Source: Chersky-840 sp963810195 (GTDB taxonomy: Bacteria; Actinomycetota; Acidimicrobiia; Acidimicrobiales; UBA8190). Taken from it: a stretch of DNA of 64,000 bases. The stretch spans positions 682,001 through 746,000 of the forward strand of contig CAWEMO010000001.1 of the NCBI GenBank assembly GCA_963810195.1, given 5' to 3'. The notes beneath the pieces are model-generated. The model saw nothing but the letters and a program-made list of their open reading frames with translations, ran no database searches and was not told the DNA's origin. Positions 17,572 to 26,419 of the stretch are shown here, in pieces. The stretch's first letter is position 1, and every line of letters starts with the position of its first letter. The translations under genes were made by a program, and so were the position numbers.

Positions 17572-17973
17572 ATGGCCAGGGTGAAGCGCGCCGTCAACGG
17601 CAAGAAGCACCGTCGCGCCGTTCTCGAGTCGGCCCAGGGTTACTACGGCAACCGGAGCCGCAGCTTCCGTTCCGCCAACGAAGCGGTCATGCACTCGCTG
17701 CAGTACGCGTACCGCGACCGCCGGGCGCGCAAAGGGGACTTCCGGCGCCTGTGGATCCAGCGCATCAACGCCGCCGCCCGGGCCAACGGCACCAGCTATA
17801 GCCGGCTGATCGCCGGGTTGCGCCAGGCCGAGGTCGACGTGGACCGGAAGGTGCTCGCCGACCTGGCTGTCACGGACCCCGAGGCCTTCTCCCGCTTGGT
17901 GGCCGTGGCCGCGTCCGCCTTGGCCGACGGCACCCCGACGCCGGTCGCGGCGGAGGCCGGGGACCGCTCCTGA
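17572..17973 (+). CDS. rplT: 50S ribosomal protein L20
   Basis: This 133-aa protein starts ARVKRAVNGKKHRRAVLE and has the typical GYYGNRSRSFRSANEAVMHS and RRLWIQRINAAARANG segments. A strong AAGGAG ribosome-binding site stands before ATG 17572. The C-terminus has a short Ala/Thr/Pro tail. Its TGA overlaps the CTG that seems to start the next gene. Confidence 0.97.
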   Translation: MARVKRAVNGKKHRRAVLESAQGYYGNRSRSFRSANEAVMHSLQYAYRDRRARKGDFRRLWIQRINAAARANGTSYSRLIAGLRQAEVDVDRKVLADLAVTDPEAFSRLVAVAASALADGTPTPVAAEAGDRS

Positions 17974-18791
17974 CCACGGCGCTCGCCTTTCGGCACCAGC
18001 GGGTACAGCGCCTTCGGCGGTTGTTGGCGCGGCGCAGCGTGCGCCGCTCGGAAGGGGCCTTCGTCGTCGAAGGGGTCAAGCTGCTTCGGAGCGCGCTCGG
18101 CGCTGGCGCGCCGGTGGAGGCGGTCTTCGTCGACGCCCCGGCTCGTACGCAGCCCGAGGTGTCCGCCGTCGTCGGCGAGGCGCTGCAAGGCGGTGCACGG
18201 GTCTTCGACCTGGCGCCGGGCGTCCTCGAGCGGGTGGCCGACACCGTCACGCCTCAGCCCGTGCTGGCCGTGCTGCGCATGCCCGACGCGTCGCTCGACG
18301 ACCTGACGGGAAGCACCTTCGTCGTGGTGTGCGTGGACGTACGCGACCCCGGCAATGCCGGTGCGGTGATCCGCGTGGCGCACGCCGCGGGTGCGGGAGG
18401 CGTGGTGTGCTGCGAGGGAACGGTCGACCCGTTCAACCCGAAGACCGTTCGAGCGTCCGCCGGCTCGATCTTCCACGTCCCGATCGCAGTGGTCGGTGAC
18501 GCTGGTGAGGCCCTCGATGCGCTCGGTCGCCACGGCCTACGGCGCCTGGCCGCGCTGGCGAGGGGCGGCACCCCCTACACCGACGTCGACCTGACCTCGC
18601 CCGTGGCCCTGGTCCTGGGCAACGAGGCCAACGGGCTGCCGCCGCAGCTCGAGGACCGCCTCGACGCCCGGGTCACCATCCCCATGGGAGGAGGCGCCGA
18701 GTCCCTCAACGTGTCCACGGCCGCCGCCGTGTTGTGCTTCGAGGTCGCACGACAGCGTTCTAACCTGCACGCCATGGAGGACGCCCCATGA
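17970..18791 (+). CDS. SpoU/TrmH-family RNA 2'-O-methyltransferase with apparent CTG start
   Basis: The protein is about 273 aa. It has the SpoU substrate-binding N-domain (FRHQRVQRLRRLLARRS, FVVEGVKLL) and the knotted methyltransferase domain with motifs DVRDPGNAGAVIRVA, VALVLGNEANGLP and GAESLNVSTAAAVL. The target nucleotide is not predictable. TTG 18021 would remove the conserved first helix. The open frame contains that helix and begins at CTG 17970, overlapping the rplT stop as CTGA, with no ATG/GTG/TTG available. The same arrangement is seen at gmk. An rRNA methylase beside ribosomal protein genes is common. Confidence 0.88.
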   Translation: MTTALAFRHQRVQRLRRLLARRSVRRSEGAFVVEGVKLLRSALGAGAPVEAVFVDAPARTQPEVSAVVGEALQGGARVFDLAPGVLERVADTVTPQPVLAVLRMPDASLDDLTGSTFVVVCVDVRDPGNAGAVIRVAHAAGAGGVVCCEGTVDPFNPKTVRASAGSIFHVPIAVVGDAGEALDALGRHGLRRLAALARGGTPYTDVDLTSPVALVLGNEANGLPPQLEDRLDARVTIPMGGGAESLNVSTAAAVLCFEVARQRSNLHAMEDAP

Positions 18792-19857
18792 CCCCGGCGC
18801 CGGCCGCGGGGGATGAGCCCAGGCCCTCCGTCGTCGACCCCGAGGCCCTGGTGGCGTCGGCTCTCGGTGTCCTCGAGGCGGCCACCACGATGGCCGCGCT
18901 CGAGGAGGCGCAGACCGACCTGCTCGGAAAGCGGTCGCCTCTTCGCGCGCGCACCAGGCGCTGGCCGCCCTCGATCCCGGGGAACGCCCCGAAGCCGGGC
19001 GGCGTCTCAACGAGGCGCGCCGGAACATCGAGTCCCACCTGGCGCAACGGCGCGCCGAGCTCGAGCGCACAGCGCGCGCCGTTCGCCTGGATGCGGACCG
19101 ACTGGACCTGACCGAGGTCATCGCCCCCCCTCTGCGGGGGCGCCTGCACGTCGTGCAGCGCACGCGCGACGAGCTCGAGGACGTCTTCGTCGGGATGGGG
19201 TTCGTCGTCGCCGAAGGCCCCGAGGCCGAGACCGACTGGTACAACTTCGAGGCGCTGAACATGCCGCCCGCGCATCCGGCGCGGGGGATGTGGGACACGC
19301 TGTACCTCGAGCTCGGAGAGCCCGAGACCGTGATGCTGCGCACCCACACCTCCCCGGTGCAGATCCGTCTCATGGAGACCCAGGGCCCACCCATCTACGC
19401 CGTGATGCCGGGAAAGTGCTACCGCCGCGACACGCCCGACTCCCGCCACATCCCGACGTTCCACCAGATCGAGGGGTTGGTGGTGGACCACGGCATCAGC
19501 TTCGCCGACCTGGCCGGCACGATCGAGACGTTCACGACGGCGTACTTCGGGCCCGAGATCCACAGCCGTCTGCGGCCCTCGTACTTCCCCTTCACCGAGC
19601 CTTCGGCGGAATACGAGATCACGTGCACCATCTGCAAGGGGAGCGGGTGCCGGACCTGCTCGCACACGGGTTGGATCGAGCTCGGTGGTTGCGGCATGGT
19701 GGACCCGGCCGTCTTTCAGGCCGTCGGGCTCGACGCGGACGAGTGGACCGGTTTCGCCTTCGGGTTCGGCATCGACCGTTGCACCCAGATGCGCCACGAG
19801 ATCCCGGACATGCGGGTCTTCTTCGACAACGACGTGCGCGTCCTGCGCCAGATCTGA
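18788..19857 (+). CDS. pheS: Phenylalanyl-tRNA synthetase alpha subunit, reading frame broken
   Basis: The catalytic class II core is intact: motif 2 region GKCYRRDTPDSRHIPTFHQ, the ECTICKGSGC-type Cys cluster (here TCTICKGSGCRTC) and motif 3 GFGIDRCTQM. The N-terminal part (18788 to about 18943, LEEAQTDLLGKRSPL) is in one frame. The homologous continuation (HQALAALDPGERPEAGRRL) is in another from 18952. One base seems missing in the CG run at 18944-18951. A ribosome-binding site (GGAGG) precedes ATG 18788. Since PheS is essential, sequence error is likely, unless a second copy or frameshifting exists. pheT follows by 9 nt. Confidence 0.9.
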
Positions 19858-19866
19858 ACCGGTCCC

Positions 19867-22398
19867 GTGCGCGTCCCCCTTTCGTGGCTGGTGGACTTCG
19901 CTCCCTTTGAGGGCGATCCGGCAGAGCTGGCGGCCGCCCTCGACGACCTGGGCCTCGTCGTAGAGGAGGTCCAACACATCGGCGAAGGCCTCGGTGACGT
20001 CGTGCTCGCCCGCGTCCTGGAGATCGGCGCCATCCCGGGGGCGGACCGCATCCGGCGCGTCACGGTCGAGGCGGGTGGCGAACCCGTGGAAGTGGTGTGC
20101 GGAGCCTGGAACTTCGTCGAGGGCGACATCGTGCCCTTCGTCCCGGTGGGGTCGGTGCTTCCGGGCGGGTTCGAGATCACGCGGCGCACGATGAAAGGTG
20201 TCGTGTCCAACGGGATGCTGTGCTCGGGACGCGAGCTCGGGCTGTCCGAGGACCACGAGGGGATCCTCGTCGTGCGGAGCGCGGCGTCTGGCGCCGGTCC
20301 TGGCGGCGTCGACGTGCCCGGAGCGCCGACGCCGGGAACCGCACTGGTCGACGCCCTCGGGATCGGGCCCGACACCGTGTTCGACATCGCGGTGGAGGCG
20401 AACCGTCCCGATGCGTGGTGCGTGGCCGGGATCGCCCGAGACCTGGCGGCAGCGTTGCGCATCCCCTTCTCCCTGCCCGATCCTCCCGACCCCGTGCTCG
20501 ACACCACGGCACCGGTGAATGCCCTGACGAGCGTCGAGGTGCTCGATGAGGACCTGTGCCCGCGCTTCACGGCGCGCGCGCTGCTCGATGTCGGTGTGGG
20601 CCCCTCGCCCGAGTGGGTGGCACGGCGGCTGACACTCGCCGGGATGCGTCCCATCAACAACGTCGTCGACGCGTCGAACTACGTCATGCTCGAGCTGGGC
20701 CAGCCCACGCACCCGTATGACCTCGACCTGGTGGGTGGGGCGGGGTTGCGCGTGCGGGCGGCACGGCCCGGCGAGCCCGTCACCACGCTCGACGGCCTGC
20801 AGCGGCGCATGGGTGAGCGATCCGTGGGCATAGGAGACGACAGGCGCGACTGCGTCATCTGCGATGCCCGGGACACCCCCATCGGCATCGGCGGGATCAT
20901 GGGCGGGGCGACGAGCGAGATCTCCGCCTCGACCACCAGGGTGCTCCTCGAGGCCGCGTACTTCACGCCGATGGCCATCGCCCGCACCTCCAAGCGCCTC
21001 AACCTGCGATCGGAGGCCTCGGCACGGTTCGAGCGCGGGTGTGACCCCGAGGGCATCGACCGCGCCGCGCGCCGTCTGTGCCAGCTGCTGGGGGAGACGG
21101 CGGGGGAGCGCTACCGGAGCGCCGCCGGCGTCATCGACGCGCGCGGCACCGTGCCCGGTCCCGCCCACGTGCGGCTGCGCACGGCGCGGCTCAACGCCGT
21201 GCTCGGCAGCGATCTCGACGACGACCAGGTGGTCGGGTACCTCGAACCCATCGGCTTCGTGTGCGACCGCCAGCCGGGCGGCGTCCTCGAGGTGACCGTG
21301 CCGACGTTCCGGCCCGACACCGATCGCGAGATCGACGTCATCGAAGAGGTGGCACGCCACCACGGGTATGCAAACCTGCCCCGGCGCCGCCCGTTCGCAC
21401 CGCAAGTGGGTCGCCTCACCTCCTACCAACGCGAGCGGCGCCTGGCGCGTGAAGTGGTGGCCGGATTGGGTGCCCACGAGGCCTGGACCGCTTCGTTGCT
21501 CGGTCCCGACGACCACGCCCGAGTGGGGATCGGAGGCGGGGTCCGGGTGGCGAATCCCCTCACACCTGACGAGGTCGTGCTCCGCCAGAGCCTGCTGCCC
21601 GGCATGCTGAGCGCGCTCGCCTTCAACGCCGATCGCCGTCAAGGCGAGCTCCGGCTCTTCGAGGTGGGCCACGTCTTCCCTCCCCCCGAGCCCGACCGCG
21701 TGGCCCGGGCCCTGGCGCGCTCGGGGGACACGGTGATCGCGGAGCACGACATGTTGGGTGTGGCTCTCGCCGGTACCGCCGACGACGCCCGCAGCGCCGC
21801 TGCCGCGTGGCGGGTGCTCACCGATGCCTTCGGGATCGATGACGTGGAGGTCGTCGCCCCCGGTGCGGGGGACGACCCCGAGGCCGCCTCGGTGCCCGCC
21901 GGTCTGCACCCGACGCGATCCGCCTGGCTGGTCGCGGCGAACGGCGAGGGGAGGACCCGGCGGACGATCGGGGTCGTGGGTGAGGTGGATCCCGGTGTCC
22001 TCGAGGCCTTCGGGCTCGACGCCGAACGCCGACGTGTGGGATGGCTCGAGGTCGATCTCGCCGCGCTCCTCACCGAGGCGTCGAGGCGCAGCCCCCTGCT
22101 GTGGCCGGTGAGCAGGTTCCCGTCGAGCGATGTGGACCTGGCCTTCGTGGTGGACGTCACCGTTCCCGCCGCCGCGCTGCACAAGACGTTGCGCCGTGCC
22201 GGCGGCGAGGTGCTCGAGTCGTTGGCCCTGTTCGACGTCTATCGCGGGGTCGGGACGCCGCCGGGCACGCGCAGCCTTGCCTACCGCCTCCGGTTGTGCG
22301 CCCCGGACCACACCCTGACCGACGAGGAGGTCGCCGAGGTGCGTGCCCGGTGTATCGGCGCGGCGGAAAAGGCTCACGGCGCCCGGCTCCGGAGCTGA
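19867..22398 (+). CDS. pheT: Phenylalanyl-tRNA synthetase beta subunit
   Basis: This 843-aa protein forms the alpha2-beta2 PheRS with PheS. Domains in order: N-terminal MRVPLSWLVDF, EMAP-type tRNA-binding domain (about 40-155), B3/B4 editing domain (with IKRxxLR-type RPINNVVDASNYVMLELGQP), B5 (VRLRTARLNAVLGSDL), the catalytic-like core, and the C-terminal anticodon-binding FDX domain (SRFPSSDVDLAFVVD, FDVYRG, SLAYRLRL). Start GTG 19867 follows the pheS stop. No stop or shift is seen across the gene. Confidence 0.97.
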   Translation: MRVPLSWLVDFAPFEGDPAELAAALDDLGLVVEEVQHIGEGLGDVVLARVLEIGAIPGADRIRRVTVEAGGEPVEVVCGAWNFVEGDIVPFVPVGSVLPGGFEITRRTMKGVVSNGMLCSGRELGLSEDHEGILVVRSAASGAGPGGVDVPGAPTPGTALVDALGIGPDTVFDIAVEANRPDAWCVAGIARDLAAALRIPFSLPDPPDPVLDTTAPVNALTSVEVLDEDLCPRFTARALLDVGVGPSPEWVARRLTLAGMRPINNVVDASNYVMLELGQPTHPYDLDLVGGAGLRVRAARPGEPVTTLDGLQRRMGERSVGIGDDRRDCVICDARDTPIGIGGIMGGATSEISASTTRVLLEAAYFTPMAIARTSKRLNLRSEASARFERGCDPEGIDRAARRLCQLLGETAGERYRSAAGVIDARGTVPGPAHVRLRTARLNAVLGSDLDDDQVVGYLEPIGFVCDRQPGGVLEVTVPTFRPDTDREIDVIEEVARHHGYANLPRRRPFAPQVGRLTSYQRERRLAREVVAGLGAHEAWTASLLGPDDHARVGIGGGVRVANPLTPDEVVLRQSLLPGMLSALAFNADRRQGELRLFEVGHVFPPPEPDRVARALARSGDTVIAEHDMLGVALAGTADDARSAAAAWRVLTDAFGIDDVEVVAPGAGDDPEAASVPAGLHPTRSAWLVAANGEGRTRRTIGVVGEVDPGVLEAFGLDAERRRVGWLEVDLAALLTEASRRSPLLWPVSRFPSSDVDLAFVVDVTVPAAALHKTLRRAGGEVLESLALFDVYRGVGTPPGTRSLAYRLRLCAPDHTLTDEEVAEVRARCIGAAEKAHGARLRS

Positions 22399-22404
22399 GC
22401 AGCC

Positions 22405-22761
22405 GTGCCCGGAGCCGATGCGGCCGTGCCCGGACAACCGCCCCTCGCCCGGCCCCCGCACGGCGTGGCTGTGGTCCGCACCCCGGGACGTGCCCCCACG
22501 CGACGCGACGTTGAGGCCGGTTTGCATGCCGAGGGCCTCACGCCGCGTGTCTGGGCTCACGCAGCGGCTTTCTCCTACGGTCGTCACGTGCACACGCAGC
22601 ACAAGGTCTTGTGCTGCGTGTCGGGTTCGATCGTCTTCCACACCGACGCCGGCGACGTCGCGCTGGGGCCGGGGGACCGGATGGAGCTCGCGCCAGGAGT
22701 GGAGCACGGTGCCACCGTCGGTCATGACGGCGTCGAGTGCGTGGAGGCGTACCGCCCGTAG
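22405..22761 (+). CDS. Small cupin-fold protein
   Basis: This 118-aa protein contains one cupin domain: GRHVHTQHKVLCCVSGSIVF with a His-rich motif 1, and GPGDRMELAPGVEHGA as motif 2. These could bind a metal. Substrate is unknown. It starts with GTG 7 nt after pheT, so it may be read through from that operon. Confidence 0.75.
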   Translation: MPGADAAVPGQPPLARPPHGVAVVRTPGRAPTRRDVEAGLHAEGLTPRVWAHAAAFSYGRHVHTQHKVLCCVSGSIVFHTDAGDVALGPGDRMELAPGVEHGATVGHDGVECVEAYRP

Positions 22762-22953
22762 AGGCTGGTATCGCCGGGGAAGCCCGTACCGCCCGGTGAG
22801 GCTCGTGCCGCCCGGTGATGTGCGGTGGCGCGACGCTGGGGGATAGCGTCGGACCCCGATGGACCGATCCGACGGGTGTGTCGTCTTCGGCCGCCGCCTG
22901 GAGCTCCGCAGCGCCGTCCTCCGGGCAGGGGCCCCCCGGTCCGACCGGACGGG

Positions 22954-23832
22954 ATGAGGCCGGTCATCGTGCTGCTGGCCGACGTCATCTCCCCGCCCAT
23001 CCACCTGCACACCCTGCTCACGGGTTGGCAGACCGACGGGTTGAGCCTGGTGACCCTCGCCATCGAGCTCGGACTGGCGCTGTGGTACGTCATGGCGGTG
23101 CGGCGCCTGGCCAAGCGGGGCCGTCGCTGGTCGCGGTGGCGCATCGCCTCGTTCCTCGGGGGGACCGCCCTGGTGGTCGTGGCTGTGCAGTCGGGGCTGG
23201 CCGCCTACGACGACGAGGTGTTCGCGGCCCACGTCGTCCAGCACCTGCTGCTCATGAACTTCGCGCCGATCCTCTTCGCGCTCAGTGCGCCTGTCACCCT
23301 GGCCTTGCAATCGTCGGACCGCAAGACGCAACAGGGTCTGCTCAAGATCCTGCACCACCCGGTCGTGGAGTTCGTGACGAACCCCGTGGTGGTGGTCATC
23401 GTGAGCTACGGCACGATGATCGTGTACTTCCTGACGCCCTTCTACAACTTCTCGCTCGAGCACCCGCTCCTGCACGACTTCACCCACCTCCACTTCCTCG
23501 TCTCGGGGTGCCTGTTCTGGTGGCTCGTGGTCGGACGCGATCCCTCCCGGTGGCGGTTGTCGTACCCGGCCAAGCTGGGGATCCTGGCCGTCGGCATCCC
23601 CGTCACCGCCTTGCTCGGCGTGAGCCTCACCGGTGCCAGGGTCTCGATCGCCCCGCTCTTCCACACCGTGGCCGACACCCAGCGCGGCGGGTCGATCCTG
23701 TGGATCATGGGGGAGATCACCACCTTCGTGGCCATGGCCGTGATCGTCTACCAGTGGATGAGGTTCGAGGAGCGTGAAGCGGTGCGGGCCGACCGGCTGC
23801 TCGACGCCCAGACCGAGGCCCAGGGCCTCTGA
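22954..23832 (+). CDS. CtaG-like membrane protein (cytochrome c oxidase assembly, caa3 type)
   Basis: This 292-aa protein has about seven membrane spans and the family motifs HVVQHLLLMNFAPILFALSAPV (split here by helices), HDFTHLHFLVSGCLFWW and conserved His residues in the membrane that may handle copper. It belongs to the Caa3_CtaG family. ATG 22954 is preferred; the frame is open upstream to GTG 22825 but that part is Pro/Arg-rich. A TAGCGT near 22843 could be its -10 box. No oxidase genes are in the window. Confidence 0.8.
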   Translation: MRPVIVLLADVISPPIHLHTLLTGWQTDGLSLVTLAIELGLALWYVMAVRRLAKRGRRWSRWRIASFLGGTALVVVAVQSGLAAYDDEVFAAHVVQHLLLMNFAPILFALSAPVTLALQSSDRKTQQGLLKILHHPVVEFVTNPVVVVIVSYGTMIVYFLTPFYNFSLEHPLLHDFTHLHFLVSGCLFWWLVVGRDPSRWRLSYPAKLGILAVGIPVTALLGVSLTGARVSIAPLFHTVADTQRGGSILWIMGEITTFVAMAVIVYQWMRFEEREAVRADRLLDAQTEAQGL

Positions 23833-23834
23833 CG

Positions 23835-24722
23835 ATGGGCTGGCAGTCGCCTTCCGTGGCGGCGTGGGAAGGCCGTGGGAAGTACCGGACCCTGGGCGCG
23901 TTCACGGCCTTCACGATCGACGTGCCGTCCGCGGGGTCCGAGACCCTGGAGCCCCTTCTCGTCGTGCACGGGTTCCCGACCAGCTCCTTCGACTTCCATC
24001 GCGTGGTCGACACGATGGCCGAGCACCGTCGCGTGCTGCTCTTCGACATGATCGGCTTCGGGCTCTCCGACAAGCCCGACCGTGCCTACACCCTCGACCT
24101 ACACGCGGATGTCGCCCAGGCGTTCGTGGCCGACGCCGGGGTGTCGACGCTCGCGCTGCTCACCCATGACCTCGGAGACACCGTCGGAGGCGAGCTGCTG
24201 GCGCGTCAGGCCGAGGGCAGATGGCCCGTCGAGATCACGCGGCGCGTGGTCACCAACGGCAGCATCTACATCGAGATGGCGCATCTCAGCCCGGGTCAGC
24301 TCCTCCTGCTGAGCCTCCCCGACGAGCGCTTGCCCGACACCGCCGGCATCGACGGCCCGGGCATGCAGGCGAGCCTGGCCGCCACCTTCTCAGCGCGATC
24401 GCGCGCCGGGGAGCCTGACCTGGCGGGGGAGTGGGAGCTCATCGCCCACGACGGCGGCCATCTGCTGCTTCCGCGGACCATCCGTTACATCGAGGAGCGA
24501 CGCCGGAACCAGGCACGCTTCACCGGAGCGATCGAGTCGCACCCCTCACCTCTCGCCATCGTGTGGGGCACCGAAGACCCCATCGCCGTGCCGGACATGG
24601 CCAGCCGGCTCCATGGGGTGCGGCCCGACGCCGGTCTCACCTGGTTGCACGACGTCGGGCACTACCCGATGCTCGAGTCCCCCTCGGCGTTCCTCGACGC
24701 GGTGGCACCGGCTCTGGCGTGA
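23835..24722 (+). CDS. Alpha/beta hydrolase, haloalkane dehalogenase / epoxide hydrolase-like
   Basis: This 295-aa protein has the oxyanion HGFPTSSFD, then DMIGFGLSDKPD. The nucleophile elbow reads THDLGDTVGG with Asp, not Ser, as in haloalkane dehalogenases and epoxide hydrolases. The C-terminal HDVGHYPMLESP provides the catalytic His, and WGTEDPIA a likely acid. Substrate is uncertain. ATG 23835 comes 2 nt after the CtaG stop. Confidence 0.8.
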   Translation: MGWQSPSVAAWEGRGKYRTLGAFTAFTIDVPSAGSETLEPLLVVHGFPTSSFDFHRVVDTMAEHRRVLLFDMIGFGLSDKPDRAYTLDLHADVAQAFVADAGVSTLALLTHDLGDTVGGELLARQAEGRWPVEITRRVVTNGSIYIEMAHLSPGQLLLLSLPDERLPDTAGIDGPGMQASLAATFSARSRAGEPDLAGEWELIAHDGGHLLLPRTIRYIEERRRNQARFTGAIESHPSPLAIVWGTEDPIAVPDMASRLHGVRPDAGLTWLHDVGHYPMLESPSAFLDAVAPALA

Positions 24723-24793
24723 GCTGACCCGGACGCTGACCCCAGTCGGCGTGCCCGGGCGCCATCGCCGGTCGCGTCCCCGCTTGCGGCGCC

Positions 24794-25402
24794 TCAGCCC
24801 TCGTCGGGTGGCCGGGGATCTCGCCACATGGGCCACACCTTGGGGCCGCCCGGCAGGGCGATCTCCCCGGTGACCTCGAAACGGTGCCGGCGGTAGAACG
24901 CGATGTTGCTCTCCTTGGACGACTCGAGGTACGCCCCCGTGCCGTCGCGGTCGCAGCGCTCCAGGATGGGTGCGAGCAGCGCGGAGCCGATGCCCTTCCC
25001 CTGGTGGATCGGATCCGTGCCGAGCACCGCCAGGTACCAGTGCGGGGTCCGAGGGTGTTGGCGCTCGACGGCCGACAGCACGCGCAGGGCTCTCGGGACG
25101 TTGAGGCCGAAGGCGGCGATCATCTTCGGCGAAGCCCCCGCGATCTGTCCCCAGCCCAACTTCCAGTGTCCCGGTGGATCCCACAGGGCTCCGCCGGCCC
25201 GGTCGGTGTCGGTGTACGACGCGCCGTGAGGCAGATGCTGGATGGTCAGCGCCACCTCGAAGTACTCCGCCACGCGACGGCGCCGTGTGGGCTCGTGCGG
25301 CACCAGGAAGCTCATGACGGGATCGTCGAAGAAGGCACGCGCCAGGCTGGCGGCGAGGGGGCCGGCGTCGGCCCGGTTGGCGACGCGTACGGGCCCGGGC
25401 AT
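24794..25402 (-). CDS. GNAT-family N-acetyltransferase
   Basis: This 202-aa protein has the acetyl-CoA-binding signature VLGTDPIHQGKGIGSALLAP and YLESSKESNIAFYRRHRF near the C-terminus, the usual GNAT arrangement. Substrate unknown. It is alone on the minus strand. Reverse-strand TATAAG (plus 25411-25416) lies 8 nt before ATG 25402, suggesting a leaderless start; the ATG at 25411 would sit inside that box. Confidence 0.8.
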   Translation of the reverse strand: MPGPVRVANRADAGPLAASLARAFFDDPVMSFLVPHEPTRRRRVAEYFEVALTIQHLPHGASYTDTDRAGGALWDPPGHWKLGWGQIAGASPKMIAAFGLNVPRALRVLSAVERQHPRTPHWYLAVLGTDPIHQGKGIGSALLAPILERCDRDGTGAYLESSKESNIAFYRRHRFEVTGEIALPGGPKVWPMWRDPRPPDEG

Positions 25403-25488
25403 GGCGCACACTTATAGCCGCGACCCACGGGGCGCGTCGAAGCGCATGCCTGAGCCCTGGGGGGAGGCGGCCTGGGAGACTGCTGCCC

Positions 25489-25899
25489 ATGTCCCGTCGG
25501 GTTCCGTTCGTCCACGCAGTCCACGTGCGCTATCTCGAGGTCGATCGTCAGGGCGTCGTCTTCAACATGTGGTACCTGGCGTACCTCGACGACGCCATGA
25601 CGGCATTTCTGCACGAAGGCGGTCTTCCCTACGGGGAGATGCTGGCCGCGGGGTATGACGTCCAGGTCGTCCACACCGAGCTCGACTGGCACGGCCCCCT
25701 GGGCCTGGGCGATCCGGCCGTCGTGCGCGTCGCGGTGTCGAAGATCGGACGGACCTCGTTCACCCTCCGGTTCGGCGTCCTCTGCGGGGCGCGTGTCGTG
25801 GCCGAGGCCAGCACGGTGTACGTGGCTGTCCGCACCGACGGGTCCGGGAAGTGCGAGCTCCCCCCGGTGCTCCTCGACGCCCTGGGGCCGTCGGAGTAG
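25489..25899 (+). CDS. YbgC-type acyl-CoA thioesterase
   Basis: This 136-aa single hotdog-fold protein has RYLEVDRQGVVFNMWYLAYLDDA, with the conserved Asp and the Y/F of the 4-hydroxybenzoyl-CoA thioesterase family, then TELDWHGPLGLGD and FTLRFGVL. It probably hydrolyses an acyl-CoA of unknown chain. It is divergent from the GNAT gene. Confidence 0.8.
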   Translation: MSRRVPFVHAVHVRYLEVDRQGVVFNMWYLAYLDDAMTAFLHEGGLPYGEMLAAGYDVQVVHTELDWHGPLGLGDPAVVRVAVSKIGRTSFTLRFGVLCGARVVAEASTVYVAVRTDGSGKCELPPVLLDALGPSE

Positions 25900-25916
25900 A
25901 CGACGGCCCCAGCCGC

Positions 25917-26273
25917 TCACCGCCCGGTGACGGGATCCGGATCGACGTCGTCGAGCAGTGCCCGGGTGCGGGGGCCGAGCCAGCCCACGATCCGTCGCCG
26001 GTCCTCGGGGGACAGGCTGTCGAGGAACGCCCACGCCACCAGCTCGGCCGCGTCCTCGGAGGTGGCCGCCACCGACTCGACGCCCTCCAGGCAGCGGGTG
26101 AGGATCGGCGTGAAGCGCACGATCTCCGCCGCCAGCCCCGCCACGTAGTCGGCCAGCTCGGTGAACGTGGCGGCCGGCCCGGGGTCGCCGTCGGCCGCTT
26201 CGACGAGGTCGAGATAGCGGTCCACGAACCCGGGCGACGCCTCGAGCACGACGGCGATCTCCGGGCTGATCAT
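25917..26273 (-). CDS. Hypothetical helical protein
   Basis: This 118-aa acidic, alpha-helical protein has no motif I recognise (MISPEIAVVLEASPGFVDRY at the start, a conserved-looking DRRRIVGWLGPRTRALL near the end). ATG 26273 is chosen over 26309 because the upstream residues run into an AT-rich promoter region. It is divergent from argC and could share the regulatory region; ArgR control is possible but not shown. Confidence 0.55.
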   Translation of the reverse strand: MISPEIAVVLEASPGFVDRYLDLVEAADGDPGPAATFTELADYVAGLAAEIVRFTPILTRCLEGVESVAATSEDAAELVAWAFLDSLSPEDRRRIVGWLGPRTRALLDDVDPDPVTGR

Positions 26274-26383
26274 GAATGTAAAGCTATGAAACTTAATGAA
26301 ATATGTCAAACAAGGGTGTCTCGCAGATACGAAAAGCTGCCACGCTGCACCGATCGGGGCCGGGACGACGGGCCCCGCCGTTG

Positions 26384-26412
26384 TTGCATATCAATGCAGA
26401 ATATTGTATTTT
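26384..26412 (+). promoter_or_regulatory. argC promoter with overlapping ARG box
   Basis: A -35 TTGCAT (26384-26389), 17-nt spacer and -10 TATTTT (26407-26412) stand 7 nt before ATG 26420. A perfect inverted repeat TGCAT-ATCA-ATGCA (26385-26398) overlaps the -35, as expected for an ArgR operator that blocks RNA polymerase when arginine is bound. There is no ribosome-binding site, so the argC message is probably leaderless. The region is AT-rich compared with its surroundings. Confidence 0.7.
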
Positions 26413-26419
26413 CTTGCGA

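Noticed and set aside
18760..23664. 1634-aa open frame on the minus strand
   Set aside because: It is antisense to pheS, pheT, the cupin and CtaG genes, all with clear homology. Long antisense frames are expected in DNA with very high GC third positions.
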